Part shown: piece after piece, positions 48,571 to 59,258 of the stretch
How positions within the stretch are numbered: the stretch's first letter is position 1
Layout: each line of letters begins with the position of its first letter
Origin: Pseudoscleropodium purum
Taxonomy: Eukaryota > Streptophyta > Bryopsida > Hypnales > Brachytheciaceae
Assembly: GCA_963969395.1 (NCBI GenBank)
Contig: OZ017799.1
Coordinates: forward strand, 15,502,501-15,566,500
DNA length: 64,000 bases
Reading direction: 5' to 3'
The notes under the pieces: generated by a model
The model's input: the letters and a program-made list of their open reading frames with translations, nothing else
Told to the model about the DNA's origin: nothing
Databases searched by the model: none
Program-made: the position numbers and the translations under genes

Positions 48571-49789
48571 GTTCAAGTAGAAGAAGAGTTAACCCCTGAA
48601 CGACCCTCGGGCTCTTCTTCTACGACAACGTATCTATTGCATACGATGATTGCTGAATTTCAAGAAGTGCTCTGGAAACAACAAATTGAGATTCCAACCG
48701 TTTGGATTGCTTTAGCCTGCACTTTAGGTTGCGCCCAAATTTTCTCGAGGCATGCGGCTGCCACACGACGTGGAATTTCAAAGAAATGTATTGCCTTGCT
48801 CCCTACATAGTCTTCTACACCGAGTTTTTTATTTTTGGAAAATTCTCTTGTGATGCATCAACATATCGCTATGGTGGGTGCCCTTACCATGCTACGGGAG
48901 GCAAGTAGAAATTTTTTGGACCAACAAGTGGAAGTGGATGGAGGATTTTGCACCAACCATAGGCCGTATGCACAAGGGCCAGATTGCTCAGAAATGTGGA
49001 GGGCAAATTTCAAATACGCTTTGGGACTGACATCCATGTTGGCGTCGTGCTACTAGACGATGCCACAGCTGGATGATATGTAGGCTACATGCAGGCTCCG
49101 TGGGATGGTGGGAGAATAATTGGTTTTGCTAGGAAACCACCTAGCAACACTTCACAAAAGCATGACAAGAGTGATTGCTCTGGCTCATCACAGGAAACTT
49201 TGGGAGGATTAGCCTCCAGGCTAAATTAAACCTGAGGGCTAAACCACTAGAGAAGGGGGCATTTTTTGAATTTTTGTTGTTCTTTGTATCTACGACCTCA
49301 TTTATGCATGTGTAGTTTTGAACTAGAGTCAATGCAATTTGACCACTTGACATACTTGCATATGTGTAATTTTAGAAAAATACGAATTCTAATAATACCA
49401 AATCCAACCATTAGATATGACAAGATGCTGATAAAGAATCTCTACAAATTAGAATGACTTTCATCCAAGCAGAATGAAAAAGAAACAAGAGGTTTAAGCC
49501 ATTCATCATCTTGAAAATGGATAGTGGAGCACTTGAGGGATAAAGGCCATATTAGTAACATTAGTGACTCACAAATAATGTTATACAAAATAGGTGCCTA
49601 ATAGTTCATTTATAGCCTTAGCTAATTTTTGTCATTATTTCCAAAGTACGGATGTAGGGTAGCACTTTAGGAAATCTACATGATAAGAAAGAAAAAATAG
49701 TTAATTTTTGATATAAATTGAAAATTAATTATTTGCTTTCTATTGAAATAACTCAATAAATAAATATTAGGATACCCGTAAATTTTCTA
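48571..49789. other. Less AT-rich tract with short frames, unrecognised
   Basis: Plus-strand frames at 48565-48810, 48702-48908 and 48835-49056 overlap in different phases and could be pieces of one frameshifted coding relict (IPTVWIALACTLGC and GALTMLREASRNFLDQQVEV segments). I recognise no family. A TTAACCCCTGAACGACC motif at about 48589 resembles the ends of the TTAACCCC elements. Confidence 0.25.
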
Positions 49790-49935
49790 GTGTTGTTGCC
49801 ACAAGCAAAATGTAAGTAAAACTAATTTTCTAATTCATAGAAAAGCTTTGAAATTCAATCACTTTCCCATTGTATGTTTGAATACTATGAAAGAAAGCCC
49901 ATGCACCCATCCTTGCCAAGGGCTTTCCAACATTA
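49790..49935 (+). repeat. Dispersed repeat, copy 2 (partner at 2061)
   Basis: Colinear with 2061-2215; see that entry for the shared blocks. The two lie nearly 48 kb apart in the same orientation. Confidence 0.55.
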
Positions 49936-50224
49936 TCAAGCATGTGATCGTGTTTAAATGATTAATTATTATTTTTAATTTTTAAATTTTCTTTAAAATA
50001 AAAGTACAAGAATTATTGTATTTTTTAAAATTAGGGTTCCTTTGGGTTATAAATTGTCATCAAATATTTTCTTCTTATATTACCATTTTACTTGCATTAT
50101 ATTAAATAACTTCTTATATTATCATCTCACTTGCATTACATCAAAAAACTCCTTATATCATCATCTTACTTGCATAATATATTCACCTCATTAATTGTTC
50201 AATTTCTTCAATTATATTGTCATG

Positions 50225-51127
50225 GCATCTTTACAATCAAGTGATATGAAAAGAGAAAGAGAGGAAGGAAGAAATTACCAAGGCCAAAATTTTGAAAAGA
50301 ATAAACTACTTTCATGGAATTCAATGAAGGAGGAAAATCTTATTCAATTGAATTACAATGGAGACGGTGCCAAGGGATGTACATATACTAAACATGCTAC
50401 TTGATATAAAAATAAAAAAATTTATATCATTCCATGTTAATTTACACTAAAGCATAATATTTTTGTAAATGCATTTTATACAAAATACAAAATTCTATTT
50501 GAGTGTAGGCACTATACACATTGTTGCCATAGAGTTTGTGCAAATTGCTTACCTACGTTTATTAAAGAAGAAGAAAAATGTAAGAAGTGTTCCAATGCAA
50601 ATGATATAGTATATTCTAAAATTGTATTCAAATATTGGAATTATGGAATTATATGGATTTTCAAATTGATAGTATATTGCAATTTCATAAAGTAATAGAG
50701 GGTTGTGGAAAATTCACCAAACTTAAAAAATGATTTAGTAGTCCAATGTGTTATTCAAAAATCTAGTATTTTATATAGCAATATATTGCAAGCATTAAAG
50801 TTACCTAAAATATAGAACTTCACATAACTTACTCTACTATTCCAAATACAAATGCTTTAAAGGATAATGAACCATATTGGAAAGATGAAAAGTTTAACAA
50901 TGAAAAGATGAAGTGGCAAAATATATATAAAGAAGATAAACTAATGAAGACTACTTCAACAATGTTGGCTATTTTTGATGGATCAAAAATTCCTCCATCA
51001 AGCTTGCAATTGGAATTGTCCTACATTGTAACTCTTTATATTCCAAAGGCATATAAAACAAGTTTATATCAATTGACATCAAGAGTAGTTAATTTTTATT
51101 ATGAAACAACAACACCGTACGGGGATG
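50225..51127 (+). pseudogene. N-terminal part of an unrecognised gene, Cys/His-rich (zinc-finger-like)
   Basis: From ATG 50225 the frame reads MASLQSSDMKREREEG..., passes a TGA at 50402-50404 and one TAA, and continues in the same phase into a Cys/His cluster at 50504-50590: CRHYTHCCHRVCANC, then ten residues, then CKKC. The CxHx2Cx2C...Cx2C part resembles the second half of a RING finger; the first Cys pair is not clear. After a stop near 50692 a shifted frame (QCVIQKSSILYSNILQALKL) and another from about 50860 to 51127 (AIFDGSKIPPSSLQLELSYI ... VNFYYETTTPYGD) keep protein-like composition. The last frame stops at an inverted repeat whose partner precedes the downstream part at 58573. It is probably one decayed gene split by an insertion. 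Confidence 0.45.
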
Positions 51128-51168
51128 CTAGTTTGTGACCTTGTGAATGTGAGCATGTGAGCCTATAA

Positions 51169-51290
51169 GCATGTGAGCCTATACTTTTTTAGAACAAAGA
51201 CCTATGATTGTAGATAGTGGTACCTATGAGCATGTGAGCCTATACTTTTTTAGAATAAAGACCTATGATTGTAGATAGTGGTACCTATGA
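51169..51290 (+). repeat. 61 bp tandem duplication
   Basis: GCATGTGAGCCTATAC, a T run, then AGACCTATGATTGTAGATAG and TGGTACCTATGA are present twice back to back with one base difference. It lies within the left subterminal region of the 7.4 kb insertion. Confidence 0.95.
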
Positions 51291-53459
51291 GCTATGACTT
51301 TTTCTTGGTCACAGGTTAGAATTTTTACTATAAGATGTCTATGTTTGTGGTGTAGGATAGAAATATATATGTCTATAAATGTACCCAAAGATGATGAATG
51401 TTAATGAATGGAGTTGGATGAATTTATATACTTAACTTTATTAAATGAAATTCATTTATTGTTTATAGCATTGAATGAAAAATAATTGTGATGATTACAA
51501 ATTATGATTATTTATTTAAGGTAAGGTCCAAATATAAAATACCTTAGATCCAAGGTTTATTGTGACTTCTAGGAAACTAGAGAAATGTGCTTACATCATA
51601 TTATGAAATCATTTTAGAAAGGGTATTATTTCCAATTACAATTCTTTTCAAGCATTATTGAGATTTGTTGAATTTATTTTTAAGTATGCTCACACCAACA
51701 TTTACAAGCTCTAATTGCATGTTTATATCTAAGTTCTACACCATGTTTCCAATTGAAAAAAAAAGATTCAATTCACAAAAATTCCTAGAAGTTGTCTTCT
51801 AAAATGAAGATGTCTTTTAGAATGGGTGTCAAATAGAATGATGATGACCTTTACCACTACACCAAGGTTCACAAAAATACAAAAGAATTCAAGAATGTAA
51901 CAATGCGTAAGACTGTAGTAGCCCAAATAGACACTATTCTCTTATAGTGCTTATGTAGAAGAATCCAAAAACTTCTTTGTAATAGTAGGTAAATGACTAT
52001 AAAATAGCACATATGAATTTTGGTTGTTTCATATATTGGGTTGAAGTGATTTGAAATTTAAATTGACAGGCTTACATTTAAGGATTTTATGCATGGCTTA
52101 CAATTGAGTTATTTTATTTTAGTTACCATTATACAATCCTTGAAATTATTACTTCTAATTAATACTACACTTAGAGATGAAGGTACATCAAAAATCACCA
52201 AATGGAGGCGTCTTTTACTGTAGGGGTGATATCTACAAATGTAAGTGATTATGAGGCAGTTGAATGAAGAAAGGATGACTCTAGTGACTGCTTATGTCTT
52301 AATAAATAGATGCCATTTGTCTAGAGGAGGTGAGAAGGTCTAATTAATTGGTTAAGAACACATTCATTAGACTCTCAAAGTGTTATATATTGGAGAGATT
52401 GGAAAGTTGCCTATAAAAAAGAAGAATTAGTTTTCTTGTAGTGTTTTCAAGCTAGAGGAATGTTGAAGGATTCTCATAGGAAGAAACATAAGGTGAAAAT
52501 TTTCTTTTCTAGTAAGAAACAATTCGAAAAATTGAAAATGATTAAGCACTTGTAAAGGCTAGTAATACTAAAATTAATAGCATTGTTTGGACCTTATTCT
52601 ATGAAAATCATGGAGTTGAAGTTGGGCATTTTTAGTATGGGGATAGTTTGACAAAAAGTAGTACAAAAACAAATATTATGAAGCTTAATAGTGTGAATGA
52701 AATTAGAAAAGATGTATGCCGATCGAGTACACTAAAGAATAATATGTCTTTAAGAAGCACAAATTTGGTAAGTTTATTTGTTTATTGCCAAAACTAAAGT
52801 CATTAGATTATGAAAAGTTCAATTTACATACACATGTTTTTATTTGTTAAAAGTGCATTTGACATTAGACATTATATTATTCAATGAAAGAAGACAATTC
52901 CAACGGTATACAACATGGAAAAAATGGAGAGTTTTTGATTGTTTGCTAGCCTAAAAACAAATTTAGCATATGAAAATCTACTTTGAAGTCTTTAGAATTG
53001 GAAGATTTTTTGCCAAATCTTGCCCATGTATTTTCAAAGAACTTTGACAATTTTTGTAAAATTTCTTGTGAGTCTAAAAACTTTGAAGAAAACTAAGGTG
53101 AATTGTAAGCTTATAATGCATGTGTAAGAAAACATTTGAACTCCAAATCTTCAAAATCACAAAATCTATTCACAAGATTCCTTTGCCCTACATCTACCAA
53201 TTTCTTCCTTGCTTTTTTTTATTTTTTTATTTGAGACCAAAGAAGAACTTGTTGGCTAGGCTAGGGTTTGCTTTTGCATAGTTTTTTCTAGTTTGCACTA
53301 CTTGTTGGAGCTACTATAAACTTAAAGAACGCCTTGTTGCAAGAGGATGGAGAAAAGTATGGCGAAAGTGGGGAGGGTGTCTTTGAATGCATTGAAGGCT
53401 TCAATGCTTTGGAAATTAAAGCCACCAAAATTCCTTACTATATGCCATTTTCAATTAGC
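51291..53459. other. AT-rich interior of the 7.4 kb insertion, no gene seen
   Basis: No frame reaches 60 codons with recognisable features. The 52200-52960 part has broken, Lys-rich plus-strand frames that might be an old coding relict. Confidence 0.35.
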
Positions 53460-54420
53460 TGGATTATTCATTTGAGTTGTAGAATATAGCCTCATTAATG
53501 AAGCGTCAATCTTGTATTGTTTTGTATTTCATTAGAATGCTACAAGATTAGGTGTATGTTTTCAAATCCTTTTTAACATTCGCTTGGATTCTAAAATAGG
53601 ACTTTGTCAATGAAGGATCAATTTTGGTTTGTTTAGGTTTTCATTCCAATGGTATTACTTTACGGTGCATGCTTTAAGTTGCTTTCTAAAATTCCTCTTG
53701 ATTATTAGCTTGAATTGTAGAACATTGCCTCATTGATGAGGTCTCAATTTCTTACTATTTTGTGTCTCACTTAGGCATAACAAATTTAAAGTTTAGGTTT
53801 CAAATTTTTTTCATTGATTGTTCATTTAGGCTGTAGAATATGGCCTTGTTAACAAGTTTTCAATTTCTTGCATTTTTGTGTCTCATTTAGATGTAACAAA
53901 TTTAAAGTGTAGGTTTCAAATATTTTTTTTTAATTACTCGTTTAGGCTATAAAATATGGCCTCGTTGACAAGGTCTTAATTTCTTGTTTTTTTGTACCTC
54001 ATTTTGATATAAAAAGTTTGAAGTATCGATTTCAAATTTTTTTTCTTTGATTGTTGGTTTGGGCTATAGAACATGGCTTCATTAACGAGGTGTCAATTTT
54101 GGTAGTGTGATATCTCATTTGAACAATACAAGCTTTTTTAAGTGCTAATTTGGGTTGTAGAACATGACCTTGTTAATGAAGTGTCAATTTTCAATTGTTT
54201 TGTATCTGACTTAAGCAATATAAGTTTAGGATTCATTTTTTCAAAAAGAAAATTTGACTAATGGCTTGGGTTGTATAACATAGCCTTGTTTATGAGGTGT
54301 AAATTTTTGGTAGTGTGATGTGTTACTTGGACTATACAAACTTAGGGTGCATGTTTTCAATTTTTTTTTAATTGATAATTTGGACTGTAGAACATGACCT
54401 CGTTAATGGGGTCTCAATCG
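53460..54420 (+). repeat. Minisatellite, nine ~115 bp units with palindromic core
   Basis: The core TGTAGAACATGGCCTCGTTA with ATGAGGTCTCAATTT recurs at about 53488, 53604, 53727, 53843, 53958, 54075, 54167, 54283 and 54396. Each unit also carries a TTTTGTATCTCATTTAGAC-like and a TAGGTTTCAAATTTTTTT-like segment. CCTCGTTAATGAGG within the core is a near-palindrome. Units are well diverged. Two more units lie at 56361-56580, beyond a block of insertions. Confidence 0.85.
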
Positions 54421-54710
54421 GAAAACCAAATCTACACTACCAGAAAATTCATGACCAAAACAACAGAATTTCAACTCAAATTTGTTAAATGATTGAGTCA
54501 TTTTAGAGGTGTTTTTTTGAACAAAATCAAACTGAAATTTGTTGATTTTTGTTATTTTGAACAAATTTAATTTGATTTATTTTTAAAAATTTTAATTAAA
54601 ATTTTTTTGAGCGGTGCTTGTTTAAAATAATTTATTTTTCTACCTGGGCAACCACCTAGGTGGCCGGCCATGCGGGCAAGGCCACTTGCCATGCAAGCAG
54701 GTGCCTCCAA

Positions 54711-54768
54711 GGGGATTTCAACCTTGACCTCATGTTTGGAGGTTCAAGGTTCCAACCACTAAACCACC
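54711..54768 (-). repeat. tRNA-like head, possible SINE fragment
   Basis: On the minus strand GGTGGTTTAGTGGTTGG resembles a polymerase III A box (TRGYNNARNGG), and 44 bases on GGTTGAAATCCCC resembles a B box (GGTTCRANNCC), the spacing seen in tRNAs. The arms do not form a complete cloverleaf, so it is not a functional tRNA. The adjoining GC-rich sequence down to about 54640 may be the body of a tRNA-derived SINE carried inside the CACTA element. Confidence 0.5.
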
Positions 54769-54848
54769 TAAATATTTAAGTGATCACACAAGAACTAGAA
54801 TTTTATATATTTAATTTTTTCATTGTTTTTTCATGTGTTTTGTATTTT

Positions 54849-55198
54849 CAGCGGACTTCAGAGGTCATTTAGTCATAGTAGAACACATTTTTTCAAAAAA
54901 CTTGAAACTAAGAGAAGTTGTAAATTCAAACTAACTTTAACCTCCAAAAATCCATTTGTGATTTAGATACTCCAATCAAAATTTATGAACAAAAATCAGA
55001 GAGGATGTTTGAAAATGTCAAAATAAATGTTCCTAACTATCCCTCTCTGATTTTTGTCTATAACTTTTGATTAGAGCATCAAAATCACAAAAAGATTTTT
55101 GGAGGTGAAAGTTATCTTGAATTTCCAACTTTTCTCAATTCTAAGTTTTTTGAAATTTTTTATTCTACTATATAAGAATGGACTCCAAAGTCTGCTGA
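54849..55198. repeat. Fold-back element 1 (inside the CACTA element)
   Basis: The left arm CAGCGGACTTCAGAGG through AGTAGAA..TTTCAAAAAACTTG and CCTCCAAAAATC pairs with the right arm GATTTTTGGAGG through CAAGTTTTTTGAAA-like, TTCTACTAT and CTCCAAAGTCTGCTG. The central part (AATCAAAATTTATGAACAAA, TCAGAGAGGATGTTTGAAAA, TGTC) is shared with fold-back 2 at 55694. Confidence 0.75.
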
Positions 55199-55667
55199 GT
55201 TGAAAAAAGACTGAATTTTACATGATTAATTTTTAAAAAAAATAATTATACTTAGATTCTCAAATATTTCAAATTTAACAAAAACTTGTTGATTTGGTCA
55301 TTGCACTATTCAAATCAACAAAAAGAATTTGCCATTTTGTTGATTTTCACAAAAAGTTACAAAATGGTCATTCTACTCTCCCAAATAACAAAAATCAATT
55401 GAATTTCTATTGTTTTGGTTGTGCATTTTTAGTAGTGCTACAAATAAATGTAAAGATGGTTTGCTAAGAGTTTAAAAAACAAACAATAGCAATCAATTGA
55501 ATCAAATACCATCTATCATTTCACTACCAACTATCAAGAAAATTCAAGACAATACATTGAAGAAAGTTGTTCATTAATAGATTATGATTATTAAAGGTGG
55601 AGAGGACCTACTTATAATAAAATCCAGTGTCCGTCATGAATCATCAAATGGTATAGGACAATTTGAC

Positions 55668-55693
55668 AATGAGTTTGACCACTCATTGTCAAA
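55668..55693. repeat. Short perfect hairpin
   Basis: TTTGACAATGAGT and ACTCATTGTCAAA flank a six-base loop, directly before fold-back 2. Confidence 0.85.
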
Positions 55694-56080
55694 AAGCAGA
55701 AATTGTATTCTATGTAGAACTTTGAACATCATTTAGGTATATAATAATAATCTTTTTCAAAAAAATTTGAACTAAAAAAAGATGTTAAATCAAGATAAGT
55801 TTCATCTCCAAGAATTTGTTTGAGATTTCAAGCCTCTAATCAAAATTTATGAACAAAATTCAAAGAGGATGTTTAAAATTGTCAAAGAAAATATCCTTCC
55901 AACCCTTCTTTGAGTTTTGTTCATAACTTTTGATTGGAGAATTGAAATCTCAAACTGATTTTTGGAGATGAAATTCAGTTTAATTTAACACCTTTTTCAA
56001 GTTCAAAATTTTTGAAAAAAGTTATTTTACTATGCCTAAATGATATCTGAAATTCTACATTGAATACAATTTCTACTTTT
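55694..56080. repeat. Fold-back element 2
   Basis: The outer arms AGAAATTGTATTC and CATTTAGG pair with CCTAAATGATATC and GAATACAATTTCT. The inner arms pair TTTTTCAAAAAAATTTGAAC with GTTCAAAATTTTTGAAAAA, and TCTCCAAGAATTTGTTTGAG with CTCAAACTGATTTTTGGAGA. The core resembles fold-back 1, so the two are copies of one family about 0.85 kb apart. Confidence 0.75.
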
Positions 56081-56360
56081 AACTTAACTAGATATGAGCA
56101 ATTGAGCTCCTACTAATTCTTTTTTACATATTCTACATAGGCTATTTTACCTCCTACTACCCCATTTGAATAAAGAGCTTGTATTCTCCATAGCAGCTTA
56201 CAATAAATGGTGTTTTAGATTATTGTAAAGTGGCTGTTGAAAACTATTTTATTCTCTTATTCTAATGCTGAATTTTTCAATAATGATATTATAAAGTGTT
56301 GAAGTTCATTTTGGAAATAAATTAAATATTTGGCACCAAAGTACCAAACCTCCTATTCGA

Positions 56361-56580
56361 GTATGGCATAAACTTAGAATGCATGTTGTCAATTTTTTTT
56401 CCAAGTGTTAGCTTGGGCTGTAAAACATGGCCTCATTAATGAAGTGTCAATTTGTGGTTGTTTTGTATTTCAATTAGATAGTACAAGCTGAAGATACATG
56501 TTTTAAAAAAAAATTCACTTTTTTTTATTGTTCACTTGAGTTGTAAAACATCACCTCATTGACAAAATGTCAAATTCAGA
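56361..56580 (+). repeat. Minisatellite, two outlying units
   Basis: Two more copies of the 115 bp unit (cores GGCCTCATTAATGAAGTGTC and TCACCTCATTGACAAAATGTC). They were separated from the main array by the CACTA and fold-back DNA at 54421-56360. Confidence 0.75.
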
Positions 56581-58490
56581 GGCTTTTATGTCTCTTTTGG
56601 AAAGAAGATGTAACTAGTAAGTGTTCTCAATTTTTCAAAAATAGAGCTTCATGGATGTTGATGGAGGGCTTAAATAAGTGGAGCAGTTGAAGCTTGTCAT
56701 TAATGATGATTTTGAGATTGTGGCTACCATTCCTCAAGTTAGATACATTTTTAATTTTCTTTGGATGCATGTCGCATCAACTGTTCATGCATCATAGTTT
56801 TGATTCAATTTGCTTTGGTTTTTCATGACTTTTTAGTGTTAATCATAATTTATTTTCATTATACTATTCATTGTAGGTGGAAAAAATCATTGAAAGTCAA
56901 AGTATTGATTTTATTTTTGAAGAGGAGAATGATAAAAGAGATAGAACATGCTGTGCAATATGGTCAAAAATTCAATTTCAATGTTGTTATCAACAATATA
57001 CTATTTAACGTTGGTGGGACAAAATCTCAATTGATTTTCTTTTTGTGCAAGATGGTTGGTGAATTTCTTTCTCACATAATCTAATCTTTTGAGCAAAGTT
57101 CTATGTTTTTGACACATGCATAGGATCTTGAACTTTTTAGGTCTTCTTAGAACTTGTATTTACATTGGTATTCACGATCATCCTATGAATAAAGGCATAT
57201 GTTGTGATTTTGTTGATTGAACATCTCTAATTAGTTAAGAGGTGTCAAAGACATCAACCGCAACAAATTCATTCATTTAATTAGTTGCTAACAAGTAATT
57301 TCTTGCATTTGAATTGTTTGGAGAAGGACTACTAAGTGACCGAAAGTCCCTCCCTAGAAAGACCCTTCACCTTCAGATTGCCATGGAGAAATTATGAAGA
57401 GATTAGTTCATCAAGTATTCAAAATACCATCTCTAGTTTCTATCACTATATAAATGGAGGACCCATTGACAACATTATTTTATTGTAAATGAAAAGTATA
57501 TATTCCTTTATTCAAGATAACATGTTTCTTGAATAAGGTAAGAATAAAGTTTATCTTTTCAAGATATTTGATGAAGGTCTGAGGAGCAATGTGGATTTGG
57601 TAAGGTGAATTGAATATGGTAGAGACTTGTAGAACTCTTGGTGAATATTTGATTATGTGAATAAAATCAAGGGATGGACATTGATGACTACCTACATATA
57701 TGACCTTGAGTTTTATCGAGTTCAAACTATCATTTTGCATTTGCAACATGATGAGTGAGGGTGCTTAATCACAAAAAAAATGTGGAGATCCCTTAATTTT
57801 GTCATAGCATACCATGGGATTTCTTCAAAGTTCAAGGGGTTTATAGTTGATAATTGGATGGTCAATTGGCATGATGTTTGTGTGGTATATGGAAGTAGCA
57901 ACAAGTAAGAGTCAATGCAAGATCAAGAACACTCTTGTCTACTACATTAAACAATTTTGCTAAAGAGACATATAAAGAAGTTTATTTGACTAGAGTTCCA
58001 AGAAACTCACAAAAGACTTTGCAAATGATACAAAGATGCAAAATTGACAGATATTAGCATGATATGAAGTAGATATGTAGTATCGATATATTATCTTCAA
58101 AATCCCCAAAATGCAAGTAGCAAAATCTTATATTTACATTCTAATGTATATTCCCTTTTACAATAAAAGGATATTTTGTTATATATACAATTTTGCACAT
58201 TCTATGATATTTTCATTACATTTGTCTTCTTCTCATCCTTAGATTTGATTCTATATTATTTGTACTTTCACTTGATAAACCCACCTTGGGACAACTTCTC
58301 AGATATGATATAAATTTCAAAACATCCAATAGTTGTATAGCACCAACTTCCTAAGGACTTGGTCTAAAACCCACAGTCATGGGTCTTATAGTAGTAGGTC
58401 AAATTCATCTAAATTCATTGAATTTTGTTGAAAAAAATTAGTCTTTTGATTTTTAAACAAATAAAATTAGAAATTACATCATATTCTAAA
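56581..58490. other. AT-rich right part of the 7.4 kb insertion
   Basis: Frames at 56761-57084 (plus, 107 codons, hydrophobic N-terminus then basic) and 57480-57904 (minus) have no recognised family. Nothing here resembles a transposase, reverse transcriptase or integrase. Confidence 0.35.
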
Positions 58491-58572
58491 TCTCTAGGCT
58501 CTAGGCTCACACAATCCCTGCTCACCGCTCTCAAGCTCACGCTCACACATTCACATGCTCACACGCTAGCAT

Positions 58573-59258
58573 TGTTGCACCATCATATTGGCGAAATCAA
58601 ATATAAAACTACATCCTTGCATGGAAATTACAAGAATAGAAGCCATGGTTATTCAACAAATGCGGGAGAGGGTGTAGAAGGAGATATTGTCCCATACCAC
58701 AATTCAAAGATATCATTGGCAGCAGAAGAGGCATTCAAGGATTTAGGTGATGAATGTGCATCAAATATTTGGAAAAGTCTTATGCCACACTTTGAAATAC
58801 AAATCAATAATTACTTTGAAAACCAAAGTAGTACTACTCACTATTTGTGTATTGGCCACAAAGAAAATCCAATCAATATTATTCAAATGCACATTAGTAA
58901 AAATTCTTTCATCAAACTCCACATTGATATGAATGACTTGGAGTCATCAATTATCATATGGTTTAGTGAAGGATATCCAAAAGAAGAAGAATTTGGGTTG
59001 TTTCAAATGATATACAAATTCTCTACAAACAATGATTCCGGTTTATTTTTTAGGAGTCAAGAGTATGTACGTGGTACTTTAGAAATTGACACAAAGGGTG
59101 ATGAGTTAGAAAATTATACTTTAGGAGTTGCATTAACAAATAAAAAAGGATTAATGACTAGAGCAACTAATCAATTGAATGCACACACCAAATATCCTAG
59201 AAGAATTTCTTCTTCCAAACATTGGTATACTATCGATCTAAGACACTTAGTTGATTAA
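58573..59258 (+). pseudogene. C-terminal part of the split gene, possible HxD oxygenase-like domain
   Basis: An open frame runs from inside the insertion (58425) to TGA-free 59258; its first ~50 residues come from insertion terminal repeats. The rest, about 226 residues from LHHHIGEIKY, is low in stops for such AT-rich DNA. A block LHIDMNDLESSIIIWFSEGY, then EEFGLFQMIYKFSTNNDSGL, FFRSQEYVRGTLEID and YTLGVALTNKKGLMTR recalls the double-stranded beta-helix of 2-oxoglutarate/Fe(II) oxygenases (TET/JBP-like): an HxD pair (frame residues 166 and 168), and the third iron ligand expected about 48 residues on. Arg216 is at that place instead of His, so activity would be doubtful. This is structural analogy by eye, not a database match. 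Confidence 0.4.

Larger units (their letters stand above)
54435..55437. mobile_element. Non-autonomous CACTA (EnSpm-type) transposon, 1003 bp
   Basis: The ends are CACTACCAGAAAATTCATGA and TGCATTTTTAGTAGTG. The inverted match continues inward (GACCAAAACAACAGAA against TTCTATTGTTTTGGTT). A 3 bp target duplication CTA flanks both sides (54432-54434 and 55438-55440), as expected for CACTA elements. There is no transposase. It contains a tRNA-like segment and a fold-back, and it interrupts the minisatellite region. Confidence 0.9.
51125..58572. mobile_element. Putative ~7.4 kb insertion splitting a gene
   Basis: The left end (ATGCTAGTTTGTGACC, then TTGTGAATGTGAGCATGTGAGCC-type repeats) and right end (GGCTCACACA..., GCTCACACATTCACATGCTC, ACACGCTAGCAT) are inverted to each other over roughly 50-70 bp, with GTGAGC-rich subterminal units. 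Plus-strand protein-like frames end at its left border and begin at its right border. Inside are a 61 bp duplication, a minisatellite, a CACTA element, a tRNA-like head and two fold-backs. No transposase was recognised and no target duplication is evident, so the class is open. Confidence 0.5.

Noticed and set aside
53460..54420. Regularly spaced repeats resembling a CRISPR array
   Set aside because: Units are ~115 bp and diverged along their whole length without short constant repeats and unique spacers; it is a minisatellite in a plant genome.
54711..54768. Functional tRNA gene
   Set aside because: A- and B-box-like sequences are present but no complete cloverleaf or anticodon arm can be drawn.
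58425..58572. The first ~50 codons of the long frame as the true N-terminus
   Set aside because: This stretch is the terminal repeat of the insertion (SHAHTLAL-type translation of GCTCACA units), so the frame start is fortuitous.
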